Shown one piece after another: positions 1 through 8,280 of a stretch of 24,038 bases of DNA. Source of the stretch: DASULK01 sp036381835 (GTDB lineage Bacteria > Actinomycetota > Actinomycetes > Mycobacteriales > Micromonosporaceae); contig DASVCA010000170.1 in NCBI GenBank assembly GCA_036381835.1, forward strand, positions 1-24,038, written 5' to 3'. Position numbers and translations under genes: made by a program. Each line of letters opens with the position of its first letter. Within the stretch, counting starts at the first letter, position 1. The notes beneath the pieces were generated by a model. It searched no databases. It worked only from the letters and a program-made list of their open reading frames with translations, and was not told where the DNA came from.

Positions 1-808
1 CCTCGACGAATTCCCGCACGGTGGTGCCCAGGCCGGTGCCGAGGTTGATCGCCTCGTACGCCCGCGGACCGGTGGCGGGGAGGATCTCGTCGAAGCGTCG
101 CAGTGCCGCCACGTGCGCCTGCGCCAGATCCCAGACATGGATGTAGTCGCGGATCCCGGATCCGTCCCGGGTGGGCCAGTCGACACCGGTGATGTCGAAC
201 ACCCCGTCGGCTTCCGCGGTGGTTATGAGGCTGCCGAGCAGGTGACTGGGCCGGCGGACCTGCAGTCCGGTCCGCATCTTCGGGTCGGCGCCGATCGGGT
301 TGAAGTACCGAAGGGAGATCGCCCGCATCGGGGAGGCGGCGACGGTGTCCTGAAGGATGGCCTCCATCATCGCCTTGCTGCGCCCGTACGGATTCTGCGG
401 TTGCACCGGCGAGTCCTCGTCGACGGCGAAGTCGGCTCCGGGCCGATAGATCGCGGCGGACGAGCTGAACAGGTAGCGCTCGCAGCCGTTGCGCAGCACG
501 TGCCCGATGAACTCGATCGACTTCGCGACGTTCTCCCGGTAGTAGCGCAACGGCTCGGCGACCGACTCCGGCACCACGATCAGCGCGGCGGCGTGCACGA
601 CCGCGGCGATGTCCGGGTGGTCGGCGAAGATCCGGTCGATGAGCCGCCCGTCTGCGATATCCCCGTGGTAGAAGACGCGTCCCCGGGTGAACTCGTAACG
701 CCCGGTCGAAAGATTGTCCAGGATCACGGGCTCCAACCCGTCGTCGAGGCACGCGGACGCCACGGTGCTTCCGATGAAGCCCGCGCCTCCGGCAATCAGG
801 ACCTTCAC
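1..808 (-). CDS. galE: UDP-glucose 4-epimerase (GalE), 3' end beyond window
   Basis: This is an extended short-chain dehydrogenase that interconverts UDP-glucose and UDP-galactose with bound NAD in the cytoplasm. The GTG start at 808 is set by a GGAGGTGA Shine-Dalgarno about 6 nt upstream. Seen in the translation: the Rossmann motif GGAGFIGS (residues 7-14), an acidic Asp31 after beta-2 for NAD ribose, the VHAAA segment (about 71-75), the SSS catalytic serine segment (115-117) and the YGRSK active site (Tyr141, Lys145). RYFNPIGAD and the GIRDYIHVWDLA segment follow, typical of GalE. About 269 codons are present. The family is about 320-340 residues, so only the C-terminal tail is off the left edge. 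It is transcribed divergently from fadA. The motif reads SSSAAIYRPG rather than the usual SSSA-VYG, which I regard as a lineage variant. Another nucleotide-sugar epimerase is possible but less likely. Confidence 0.93.
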   Translation of the reverse strand, partial: MKVLIAGGAGFIGSTVASACLDDGLEPVILDNLSTGRYEFTRGRVFYHGDIADGRLIDRIFADHPDIAAVVHAAALIVVPESVAEPLRYYRENVAKSIEFIGHVLRNGCERYLFSSSAAIYRPGADFAVDEDSPVQPQNPYGRSKAMMEAILQDTVAASPMRAISLRYFNPIGADPKMRTGLQVRRPSHLLGSLITTAEADGVFDITGVDWPTRDGSGIRDYIHVWDLAQAHVAALRRFDEILPATGPRAYEAINLGTGLGTTVREFVE

Positions 809-891
809 ACTCACCTCCACGCCGACATCGGGTCAACCTACCCGACTTCATGAATGTGAGGTGTGCCATAGAGGCCCCGACCCATGGCATA

Positions 892-907
892 GTTACCGAC
901 GAGTAGC
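892..907. promoter_or_regulatory. Candidate operator/-10 region in front of fadAB
   Basis: The 16-nt element GTTACCGACGAGTAGC has the partial dyad TAC-N6-GTA. It overlaps a TANNNT-type -10 candidate (TAGCAT, 904-909) about 40 nt before the fadA start. TetR-type fatty-acid regulators in actinobacteria use similar TAC...GTA palindromes, so this could be such a site. Only half of the positions are symmetric, so the assignment is tentative. Confidence 0.3.
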
Positions 908-949
908 ATCCGGAGAGAACACGCCCCTCACGCCGGCAAGGAGGCTCAA

Positions 950-2143
950 GTGCCCCGTGAAGTACGGGACGTCGTCTTCGTCGATGGCGTCCGCACCCCG
1001 TTCGGCAAGGCGGGCGGCATGTACGCCAACACCCGCGCCGACGATCTGGTCATCCGCTGCGTCCGGGAACTGCTCCGACGTAACCCGCAACTGCCGCCCG
1101 AGCGGGTCGACGAGGTGGCGATCGCGGCCACCACACAGATCGGCGACCAGGGACTGACTCTCGGCCGGACCGTCGCCCTGCTCGCCGGCCTGCCCAAGAC
1201 CGTGCCGGGATATGCGATCGACCGCATGTGCGCAGGCGCCATGACCGCCGTCACCACCGTCGCCAGCAGCATCGCCGTCGGTGCCTACGACGTCGCGATC
1301 GCCGGCGGGGTCGAGCACATGGGTCGCCACCCGATGGGCGAGGGAGTGGACCCGAACCCGCGCATCCTCGCCGAACGACTCGTCGACCCGTCGGCGCTGG
1401 TGATGGGGGCCACCGCGGAGAACCTGCACGACCGATTCCCGCACATCACCAAGGAACGAGCGGACGCCTTCGCCCTGGCGTCCCAGCAGAAGACCGCGAA
1501 GGCGTACGCGAACGGCAAGCTGCAGGGCGACCTGGTACCGGTCGCCGCCCGCGACGCCGAGGGTGCCTGGACCCTGGCGACGGTGGACGAGGCCCCCCGG
1601 GACACCTCGATGGAGAAGCTCGCCACCCTGAAGACCCCGTTCCGTCCGCACGGCAGGGTCACCGCGGGCAACGCCGCCGGCCTCAACGACGGTGCCACCG
1701 CGAGCCTGCTCGCCGCAGAAGAGGTCGCCCGGGAACTCGGCCTCCCGGTCGCGATGCGCCTCGTCTCGTACGGGTTCGCCGGCGTCGAACCCGAGGTGAT
1801 GGGCGTAGGACCGATTCCCTCCACCGAGAAGGCGCTACGGCTGGCCGGTCTCACCATCGACGACATCGGTCTGTTCGAACTCAACGAGGCGTTCGCGGTG
1901 CAGGTGCTCGCGTTCCTCGACCACTTCGGTATTCCCGACGACGATCCGCGGGTCAACCCGTGGGGCGGCGCGATCGCCGTCGGTCACCCGCTCGCCTCCT
2001 CGGGCGTGCGGCTGATGACGCAACTGGCCCGGCAGTTCGCCGAGCATCCGGAGGTCCGGTACGGGCTGACCGCCATGTGCATCGGCATCGGCATGGGCGG
2101 CACGGTGATCTGGGAGAACCCCCACTGGGAGGGCAACAAGTGA
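950..2143 (+). CDS. fadA: Acetyl-CoA C-acyltransferase (3-ketoacyl-CoA thiolase)
   Basis: This is the thiolase subunit of the fatty-acid beta-oxidation complex, cleaving 3-ketoacyl-CoA with CoA to acetyl-CoA and a shortened acyl-CoA. The GTG start at 950 follows an AAGGAGG ribosome site with 5 nt spacing. The 397-residue length is normal for the family. Visible catalytic residues are the nucleophile Cys94 in DRMCAGAM, His346 in the GHPLASSG motif and Cys377 in AMCIGIGMGG. The NEAFAVQ signature lies just before the histidine motif. The stop overlaps the start of fadB by 4 nt (GTGA), so the two subunits are translationally coupled, as expected for an alpha2-beta2 complex. A biosynthetic acetoacetyl-CoA thiolase has the same fold, but the fadB partner argues for degradation. 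Confidence 0.95.
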   Translation: MPREVRDVVFVDGVRTPFGKAGGMYANTRADDLVIRCVRELLRRNPQLPPERVDEVAIAATTQIGDQGLTLGRTVALLAGLPKTVPGYAIDRMCAGAMTAVTTVASSIAVGAYDVAIAGGVEHMGRHPMGEGVDPNPRILAERLVDPSALVMGATAENLHDRFPHITKERADAFALASQQKTAKAYANGKLQGDLVPVAARDAEGAWTLATVDEAPRDTSMEKLATLKTPFRPHGRVTAGNAAGLNDGATASLLAAEEVARELGLPVAMRLVSYGFAGVEPEVMGVGPIPSTEKALRLAGLTIDDIGLFELNEAFAVQVLAFLDHFGIPDDDPRVNPWGGAIAVGHPLASSGVRLMTQLARQFAEHPEVRYGLTAMCIGIGMGGTVIWENPHWEGNK

Positions 2144-4239
2144 GCACGACGTCTCCCCTGCACCCGCAGACAGGTGAGCTGCACAACCCCGACGAAGTGG
2201 TGACGCGCGCACTGATGCGCCTGGTCAACGTGCCCGGGCTCGATCGACCGGCCGCGCTGATCACGCTCGACAACGGTTTCGACCACAAGAAGCCGAACAC
2301 GTTCGGTCCCGCGGGCCTGGCCAGCCTGGACGCGGCGATCACCGAGGCCATCGCGGCGGCGCCGGCGTTCATCGCGGTGACCGGCAAGCCGTACGTCTTC
2401 TGCGTGGGAGCCGACCTCACCGGCGTCCCCCTGATCACCGACCGCGCGCAGGCGTTGGAGATCGCCCGTCTCGGGCACCGGGTCTTCGCCCGGCTGCGCG
2501 ACAGTGAGCTCCCCACGTTCGCGTTCGTCAACGGTGCCGCCATGGGCGGTGGCCTGGAACTGGCCCTGCACTGCCACTACCGCACCCTGTCGGCCGGTGC
2601 GGCGGCACTGGCGCTCCCGGAGGTCTCGCTCGGGCTGGTGCCCGGCTGGGGCGGGACCCAGTTGCTGCCGAACCTGATCGGCATCGCACCGGCGGCCCAG
2701 GTCGTCATCCAGAATCCGTTGATGCAGAACAAGACGCTCAAACCGCGGCAGGCCGCGGAGTTGGGCATCGCGGACGTGCTGCTGGAGCCGGCCGACTTCC
2801 TGGAGCGGTCTCTGGAGTGGGCCGCCGGCGTGGTGCGCGGGCAGGTCGACGTGTCCCGCCCCGAGGTGGACCGGGACATGTGGGACGGCGTGCTCTACTT
2901 CGCACGCAAGACCCTGGACGAGCGGCTGCACGGCGCGGTCCCCGCCGCCTACCGTGCGTTGGATCTGCTCGCGCTGGCCAAGGACGCCGACTTCGCCACC
3001 GGCACCGCGGCCGAGGAGGAGGCGCTGGCCGATCTCATCCTCTCCGATGAGCTGCGCAGCGGGCTCTACGCCTTCGACCTGGTGCAGCGGCGAGCCAAGA
3101 AGCCGGTGGGGGCGCCCGCGGCGGGTCTCGCCCGGGACGTCACGAAGGTCGGCATCGTCGGTGCCGGGCTGATGGCCTCCCAGCTCGCGCTGCTGTTCGC
3201 CGGCCGGCTCGAGGTGCCCGTGGTGATGACCGACCTCGACCAGGCGCGGGTGGAGAAGGGCCTCGCCTACGTGCGTGCCGAGATCGACAAGCTGGTGGCC
3301 AAGGGACGGCTGGACGAGGGCAAGGCGGCCAAACTGCGTGGCCTGGTCAGCGGTTCCGTGGACAAGGACGGCTTCGCCGACGCGGAGTTCGTCATCGAGG
3401 CGGTCTTCGAGGACCTGAACGTCAAGAAGCAGGTATGGGCGGAGATCGAGAAGATCGTCTCGCCGGAGACGGTCCTCGCGACCAACACCTCCTCGCTGTC
3501 GGTGACCGCGATGGCGGCCGATCTTAAGCACCCGGAACGGGTGGTCGGATTCCACTTCTTCAACCCGGTCGCCGTCCTGCCGCTGCTGGAGATCGTCCGC
3601 GGCGAACGCACCGACGACGCCACCCTGGCCACCGCGTTCGCCGTCGGCAAGCAGCTGCGCAAGTCGTGTGTGCTGGTCAAGGACGCTCCGGCGTTCGTGG
3701 TCAATCGACTGCTCACCCGCTTCCTCGGCGAGATCTTCGCCGCCATCGACCGAGGCACGCCGCTGGACGTCGCGGACACCGCCCTCGATCCGCTGGGGCT
3801 ACCGATGCGTCCGCTCGCACTGCTGCAGCTGGTGGGACCGGCGGTCGCCTACCACGTCGGCGGCACTCTGCACGCGGCGTTCCCCGACCGGTTCACGGCC
3901 AGTGAGAATCTCCGACGCATCGCCGAGATCGGTAAGCCGCTGCTGGTCGACGACCAGATCAACCCCGAGGTGGTCGAACGCCTCGAGGTCGGCGACTCGC
4001 CGCTGACCGCGGAGGAGGTACGCCGGCGGGCGCTCGACGCGCTGGCGCAGGAGATCCGGCTGATGCTGGACGAGGGTGTGGTCGCCGAGGCACAGGACAT
4101 CGACCTGTGCCTGATCCTCGGCGCCGGATGGCCGTTCCACCTGGGTGGCATCACCCCGTACCTGGATCGGACGGGCACCTCGGAGCGGGTGACCGGCCGC
4201 CGGTTCCTGCCTCCGGGGGTGGCGAGCCTGCCCGGCTGA
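2140..4239 (+). CDS. fadB: Fatty oxidation complex alpha subunit (enoyl-CoA hydratase / 3-hydroxyacyl-CoA dehydrogenase)
   Basis: This bifunctional enzyme hydrates trans-2-enoyl-CoA and then oxidises the 3-hydroxyacyl-CoA with NAD+. The GTG start at 2140 lies in the GTGA overlap with the fadA stop and gives 699 residues. The N-terminal crotonase domain (about 1-190) carries both catalytic glutamates: Glu140 in GGGLELAL and Glu161 in PEVSLGL, equivalent to the E. coli FadB pair. The NAD-binding Rossmann motif VGIVGAGLMAS is at about 336-346. The dehydrogenase His472 (GFHFFNP) and Glu484 (LLEIVRG) are spaced 12 apart, as in FadB. The C-terminal 3HCDH domains run to the end. Open frame continues upstream inside fadA, but that part is out of register with the thiolase and is not used. 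A 14-bp hairpin follows the stop. Confidence 0.95.
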   Translation: MSTTSPLHPQTGELHNPDEVVTRALMRLVNVPGLDRPAALITLDNGFDHKKPNTFGPAGLASLDAAITEAIAAAPAFIAVTGKPYVFCVGADLTGVPLITDRAQALEIARLGHRVFARLRDSELPTFAFVNGAAMGGGLELALHCHYRTLSAGAAALALPEVSLGLVPGWGGTQLLPNLIGIAPAAQVVIQNPLMQNKTLKPRQAAELGIADVLLEPADFLERSLEWAAGVVRGQVDVSRPEVDRDMWDGVLYFARKTLDERLHGAVPAAYRALDLLALAKDADFATGTAAEEEALADLILSDELRSGLYAFDLVQRRAKKPVGAPAAGLARDVTKVGIVGAGLMASQLALLFAGRLEVPVVMTDLDQARVEKGLAYVRAEIDKLVAKGRLDEGKAAKLRGLVSGSVDKDGFADAEFVIEAVFEDLNVKKQVWAEIEKIVSPETVLATNTSSLSVTAMAADLKHPERVVGFHFFNPVAVLPLLEIVRGERTDDATLATAFAVGKQLRKSCVLVKDAPAFVVNRLLTRFLGEIFAAIDRGTPLDVADTALDPLGLPMRPLALLQLVGPAVAYHVGGTLHAAFPDRFTASENLRRIAEIGKPLLVDDQINPEVVERLEVGDSPLTAEEVRRRALDALAQEIRLMLDEGVVAEAQDIDLCLILGAGWPFHLGGITPYLDRTGTSERVTGRRFLPPGVASLPG

Positions 4240-4246
4240 GGGCAGG

Positions 4247-4287
4247 CCGATCGTGGGGTGTCGGTGCGGCCGGCACCCCACGATCGG
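4247..4287. terminator. Bidirectional hairpin between convergent fadB and histidine kinase genes
   Basis: A perfect 14-bp inverted repeat (4247-4260 with 4274-4287) encloses a 13-nt GC-rich loop that can itself pair. It lies 8 nt after the fadB stop and about 40 nt before the end of the converging kinase gene. No T-tract follows, as is common for actinobacterial hairpin terminators. Confidence 0.75.
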
Positions 4288-4326
4288 GAAGTCGTCCTTC
4301 TCGATGTCGACGACCGCGAAGCCCGG

Positions 4327-5511
4327 CTAACCGGCCGCTCCGGTTCCTGCCGCGGGCAGGGTGACGGTGACCTCAAGGCCGCCGCCGGGCCGGGCCGCCG
4401 CGCTCACCGTGCCGCCGTGTGCGTCACAGACCGCCCGTACGATCGACAGGCCCAGCCCGGATCCGCGGGATCCGGTGCGCTCGCGGCCTCCTCGACGGAA
4501 CGGTTCGAACAGCCCTGGGACATCGGCCTGGTCGATCTCGAAGCCGGTGTTCCCGACCGCCAACCAGGCGTGCTCCCCGTCGGTGCCGGTCCGTACCCAC
4601 AGTCGGCCGTGCAGATGGTTGTAGCGCACTGCGTTCTCGATCAGATTGCCCGCCAACCGGTCGAGCAGACTCGGGTCGCCGACCACCGCGGCCGGTTCCA
4701 GCGCCGTCTCCACCTCGAGCTTGAGCCGCTCGGCCTCGGTCCGGGTCACGCCCAGCGCCATCCGCGCTCCGGCGGCGAGGTCGACCGGAACCTTCCGCAC
4801 CAACCGCCGACCGGCTTGGGCTTCGCTTCGCGCCAACACCAGTAGCGCATCGACCAAGGCGTTGGCCCGCTCGGAGGCGTTGCGGACGACGGCGGCCATC
4901 CGCCGGTACTCGGCGAGGTCCGCTTCCTCGTCGGCCAACGTCACGTCGATCTCGGTCCGGATGACGGCCAGCGGGGTACGCAACTCGTGCGAGGCGTTGG
5001 CGACGAAGCGCTTCTGCGCCTCGAACGCCGCGCCGATCCGGTCGAGCATCGCGTCGAAGGTGTCGGCGAGCTCGGCCACCTCGTCGTTCACGCCCGAGTA
5101 GCGGATGCGCTCGTCGAGGGTCTCCTCACCGAGACGTCGCGCTGTCGCGGTCACCTGATGCAGGGGGCGCAGCGCCCGACCCGCCACCAGGTGGGCACCG
5201 GCCACCCCGACGGCACCCACCAGGCCGAGCGCGGTCAGCCCCTTGATCAGCACCTCCCGCGAGGCACTCGCGAGAACGAGTTCCTGCCACTGCCGGGCGT
5301 CCATGATCCGACCGTCGGCGAGCCCGACGACGGTTCCGGGCTGCAGTTCCGTGGCGGGACCCAGCGCGTTGTCGACGGTCAGCCAGGCGAGCAGCACCAG
5401 GATCGACCCGGCGCCGATCAGCAGCACCCCGTTGAGCAGGGTGAGACGAAACCGCAGCGTCGGCCGGAACCGTCCCCGCAACGGCTGTCGCCGGTCCGGT
5501 TCTGCGGTCAT
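4327..5511 (-). CDS. Two-component sensor histidine kinase
   Basis: This membrane sensor autophosphorylates and passes the phosphate to the response regulator encoded just upstream. The 394 residues contain TM1 (about 23-46), a short extracytoplasmic segment (about 47-90), TM2 (about 91-112) and HAMP (about 112-165). The HisKA phospho-acceptor is His175 (ASHELRTPL). The HATPase domain has the N-box NLIENAVRYN (289-298) and the G2 region GSRGSGLGLSIV (347-358). In the G1 position it reads NTGFEI instead of DxGxG, a substitution I also associate with CutS-like streptomycete kinases. The ATG at 5511 overlaps the regulator stop by 4 nt (ATGA). The sensory loop is short (about 45 residues) with no recognised domain, so the stimulus cannot be inferred. 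A hairpin lies just past the 3' end. Confidence 0.93.
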   Translation of the reverse strand: MTAEPDRRQPLRGRFRPTLRFRLTLLNGVLLIGAGSILVLLAWLTVDNALGPATELQPGTVVGLADGRIMDARQWQELVLASASREVLIKGLTALGLVGAVGVAGAHLVAGRALRPLHQVTATARRLGEETLDERIRYSGVNDEVAELADTFDAMLDRIGAAFEAQKRFVANASHELRTPLAVIRTEIDVTLADEEADLAEYRRMAAVVRNASERANALVDALLVLARSEAQAGRRLVRKVPVDLAAGARMALGVTRTEAERLKLEVETALEPAAVVGDPSLLDRLAGNLIENAVRYNHLHGRLWVRTGTDGEHAWLAVGNTGFEIDQADVPGLFEPFRRGGRERTGSRGSGLGLSIVRAVCDAHGGTVSAAARPGGGLEVTVTLPAAGTGAAG

Positions 5512-6194
5512 CGGTCGGCCTGCCGGAGGGTCGCAGATTCAGCCAGCCGGTATCCCACACCCACCACCGTCTCGATCAGCGGCGGATCGCCGAGCTTCTT
5601 GCGCAGCGTCATGACGGTGACTCGCACGATCGTGGTGAACGGATCGGTGTTCGCGTCCCAGACCCGTTCGAGCAGCTCCTCGCTGGACACCACCGCGCCG
5701 CGGGCCTTCACCAGCTCCTCCAGCACCCCGAACTCTTTGCGGGTCAGCTCGACCGGTCGTCCGGCCCGGGTCACCACCCGGCGGGCCGGATCGACGACCA
5801 GATCGGCGACGGTCAACACCGGCGGAACGGCGGGCGTGGCGCGTCGGCCGAGGGCACGAACCCGGGCGACGAGTTCGTCGAAGGCGAACGGTTTGGGCAG
5901 GTAGTCGTCGGCGCCGATGCGCAGACCCTCGACCCGGTCCGCGACGGTACCGCTGGCGGTGAGCATCAGGACCCGGGTCAGCGCTCCGGAGCGGGCGAGA
6001 TCGGCACAGATCTGGTCGCCGTGGACACCGGGCAGGTCTCGGTCGAGCACCACGACGTCGTACCGCGTCACAAACGCCATCTCGTGCCCGGTCGAACCGT
6101 CGTAGGCCACGTCGACGGCCATGCCTTGCCGGCGCAGCCCTCGCGCGATCGCGTCGGCCAGGTTGCGCTCGTCCTCCACCACCAGCACCCGCAC
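5508..6194 (-). CDS. OmpR/PhoB-family response regulator
   Basis: This is a cytoplasmic transcription factor activated by the adjacent kinase. The open frame runs further upstream, but the GTG at 6194 is chosen because GGGAGGGG precedes it by a few nt and the receiver domain begins there (VRVLVVEDE). The product is 228 residues, normal for the family. Receiver-domain residues are Glu8/Asp9, phospho-acceptor Asp51 (VVLDRDLPG), Thr79 (MLTAS) and Lys101 (LPKPF). A Trans_reg_C winged helix occupies about 130-222, with the ELTRKEF and TLRKKLG segments typical of OmpR-type DNA-binding domains. A TANNNT box (TAGTTT, 6229-6234 on the minus strand) lies about 35 nt upstream and may be the operon promoter. 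Target genes are unknown. A small dyad at 6242-6255 could be an autoregulatory site. Confidence 0.94.
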   Translation of the reverse strand: MRVLVVEDERNLADAIARGLRRQGMAVDVAYDGSTGHEMAFVTRYDVVVLDRDLPGVHGDQICADLARSGALTRVLMLTASGTVADRVEGLRIGADDYLPKPFAFDELVARVRALGRRATPAVPPVLTVADLVVDPARRVVTRAGRPVELTRKEFGVLEELVKARGAVVSSEELLERVWDANTDPFTTIVRVTVMTLRKKLGDPPLIETVVGVGYRLAESATLRQADR

Positions 6195-6241
6195 GATCCC
6201 CTCCCGATACAACCACCCGGCGCTGACCAAACTAGCCAGCG

Positions 6242-6255
6242 CGGGCAAGTGCCCG
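6242..6255. promoter_or_regulatory. Short dyad upstream of the response regulator
   Basis: CGGGCA-AG-TGCCCG is a perfect 6-bp dyad with a 2-nt centre, about 50 nt before the regulator start and adjacent to a possible -10 (TAGTTT). It could be an operator or a small hairpin ending the upstream membrane-protein transcript. The sequence alone does not decide. Confidence 0.25.
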
Positions 6256-6327
6256 GCGGCGGTGGTCGAAGATCGGCGATGTAGACAGGAAGGGCCGGTA
6301 CGCTCGCCAAGCGTGGCGTTTGCTCCG

Positions 6328-8259
6328 TCAGGGCTCGCCCGTCAGGTGTCGGACGTCCCATAGCCACACATCCGATACCCGCTGCCCCGGGCCGACGAGT
6401 TGCTCCACGGTGTCCCGCAGGGCATCGACGTTCTTCTCGCCTACCGGCAGCACCAGGATGGCGGCCCGCCAGTATCGCAACTCATCGAGGGCCCGGCGGC
6501 GCTGCTGCTCGTTGAGCTCGACGGTGCTGCCCGTGGTGGCGACGTGGTCCAGGATCTCGGTGATGCCCGCCGGCCGTCCGCCGAATCGCCCCGTATCTCC
6601 GCTGACCCCGCTGCGGGGGGCCAGGAAGTAGCCGCCGGGTATGGGGAAGTCGAGCTTCTGGGTAGCGGCCCACCGCATCCCGTCGGTCACGCCCATCGCG
6701 GGGATGGGCACCGGCACCAGCGACTGCTCCGGCCCGAGGTACGGCCGCCACTGGCCGGAGGCGATGAAGTCGGGCACGGGCGGCCGCGTCACCTCCTTGA
6801 GCGGGACGGGTGCGATCGGCAGGAGAGCCACCGCCAGTCCGGTGGCCACCAACCCGCGGAGGGCCCGGCGGTCGCCGAGCTTCAGACCGAGCGCCCGGTC
6901 CACGGCCAGGGCCAGCAGCACGCCGACCACGACCGAGGTGATCAGGCCGAACCGGGTGGGCACCACTGCGTCGAGCAGCGGCAGCCGAACCAGCCATTGC
7001 CACGGGCCGACGAACAGGTCCCGGTGCCAGAAGGAAACCGTCTCACCGAGGGACAGGACGGCGAAGAGCAAGCCGGTGAACGCCAACGCCCGGACGACCA
7101 CGTCTCGGCGCATCCAGATCACGATGCCGACGGTCAACATCGCCAACCCGGCGCCGAAGAAGGCGTTCTCCTCGGAGAAGTTCGGTGCCAGCTTGGTGTT
7201 CGCGGCGGGGTTGCCGATCAGCGTGGCGGAACCCGGCACGAAGAACGCGGCGACGTCGTTGCCGTAGTCCTGGATGGCGTCGCTGAGGCCGTGGTATGCC
7301 TGGGGACCGGCGAACTGCAGGTAGAGCGGGTAGGCGAGCAGCGTGCCGGCGGCCGCCGCGCACACGCCGAGCCCACCGGCCAGCGGCCGTGCCGCGCGCC
7401 ATAGGAGACCGGGGCGCTGGACCAGTACCGCGAGCAGGAAGACGCCGCAGGCGAGTGCCGTGAACAGCAGGATCTCCTCGTTGATGAATACCTGGTACGT
7501 GACCAGCGCGGCGAGGATCAACCCGTCGCGGACCACCTGTGTGGAGCGGGTGAGCACGACGACCCGCCAGACGATGAAGGGGATCAGGAACTGGGAGATG
7601 ATGTTGGGGTGCCAGTTCGCGTGGGACAGCATCGCCGGGGAGAATCCGCAGAACCATCCGCCGACCACGGCCGCAACCCGTGACCTGACCACGTAGCGGG
7701 ACAACACGAAGTACCAGGCGGCGGCGGTCCCCGCTAATCCGAGCGTCACCAGGACGGCGAACGAGACGGCCGGTCCGAACAGGACCGTGATCGGGACCAT
7801 GGGGATGCCGAGGCCCAGGATCGAGGTATTGGCCATCAGGTTGACCCCGTCGGGGTAGTTCAGCCGATCTGTGTAGAACGGGAACTCGCCGAACAGCAGG
7901 ACCCGCACCGAGTGCGCGAGGAAGAACTGCACCTGGGCGGGGTCGCCGCTGTACATGGGGGCCACTCGATGCGCCGGGTCCGCCCAGATCCCGGAGGTGA
8001 CCCAGATCGCGGTGGCGAGGAAGAGCGTGAACACCGGCAGGTCTTGCCGCCACGTCGCCCAGCAGAGCCACCGGCGGCGCACGGCGACCGCCTCGTGATC
8101 ACTCATCGGGACTCCGCCTCTCTCGTCCGCCTCGTCGCGGACACCGCGATCTGCCGCCGGTCCACCGGCGAGATCACGTGCCGGGCCGGCCTCCGTGCCG
8201 GACGACGCACCGGCGGGCGGATCGGGGATGGCATCGGGAGATGGCTGGACGACCGTCAC
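6328..8259 (-). CDS. Polytopic membrane protein, GT-C glycosyltransferase-like
   Basis: This is a large integral membrane protein with ten or more hydrophobic segments spread over about residues 75-510 and a C-terminal soluble part. Two acidic sites lie in the first loop after TM1 (PMYSGDPAQVQFF, then NYPDGVNLMAN). Long lipid-linked-sugar GT-C glycosyltransferases characteristically carry loop-1 aspartates, so a polyprenyl-phosphate-sugar transferase is plausible. I recognise no specific family member. Start: GTG 8259 gives 643 residues and lies 9 nt after TAGACT (leaderless pattern). ATG 8106, behind GGCGGAG, would give 592 residues and drop a Pro/Ala/Gly-rich 51-residue leader with no predicted structure. 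The gene is divergent from a lipoprotein gene across an AT-rich region and lies upstream of the two-component system on the same strand, 133 nt away. Confidence 0.8.
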   Translation of the reverse strand: MTVVQPSPDAIPDPPAGASSGTEAGPARDLAGGPAADRGVRDEADERGGVPMSDHEAVAVRRRWLCWATWRQDLPVFTLFLATAIWVTSGIWADPAHRVAPMYSGDPAQVQFFLAHSVRVLLFGEFPFYTDRLNYPDGVNLMANTSILGLGIPMVPITVLFGPAVSFAVLVTLGLAGTAAAWYFVLSRYVVRSRVAAVVGGWFCGFSPAMLSHANWHPNIISQFLIPFIVWRVVVLTRSTQVVRDGLILAALVTYQVFINEEILLFTALACGVFLLAVLVQRPGLLWRAARPLAGGLGVCAAAAGTLLAYPLYLQFAGPQAYHGLSDAIQDYGNDVAAFFVPGSATLIGNPAANTKLAPNFSEENAFFGAGLAMLTVGIVIWMRRDVVVRALAFTGLLFAVLSLGETVSFWHRDLFVGPWQWLVRLPLLDAVVPTRFGLITSVVVGVLLALAVDRALGLKLGDRRALRGLVATGLAVALLPIAPVPLKEVTRPPVPDFIASGQWRPYLGPEQSLVPVPIPAMGVTDGMRWAATQKLDFPIPGGYFLAPRSGVSGDTGRFGGRPAGITEILDHVATTGSTVELNEQQRRRALDELRYWRAAILVLPVGEKNVDALRDTVEQLVGPGQRVSDVWLWDVRHLTGEP

Positions 8260-8268
8260 AGTCAGCTG

Positions 8269-8274
8269 AGTCTA
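8269..8274 (-). promoter_or_regulatory. -10 box (TAGACT) for the membrane protein gene
   Basis: TAGACT fits the actinobacterial TANNNT -10 consensus, and nine nt separate it from the GTG at 8259, implying a leader of about 0-3 nt. The same heptamer TAGACTC sits in front of dxs at 11643-11649. No convincing -35 is visible. Confidence 0.45.
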
Positions 8275-8280
8275 GCGGCA

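Noticed and set aside
1228..2139. Upstream extension of fadB inside fadA
   Set aside because: The residues are an Arg-rich out-of-frame reading of the thiolase; the GTGA overlap start at 2140 is typical and gives the normal FadB length.
1984..3555. Long minus-strand open frame opposite fadA/fadB
   Set aside because: High third-position GC leaves long antisense frames open; the translation is Arg/Gly/His/Gln-rich without domains, while the plus strand carries the clear FadB motifs.
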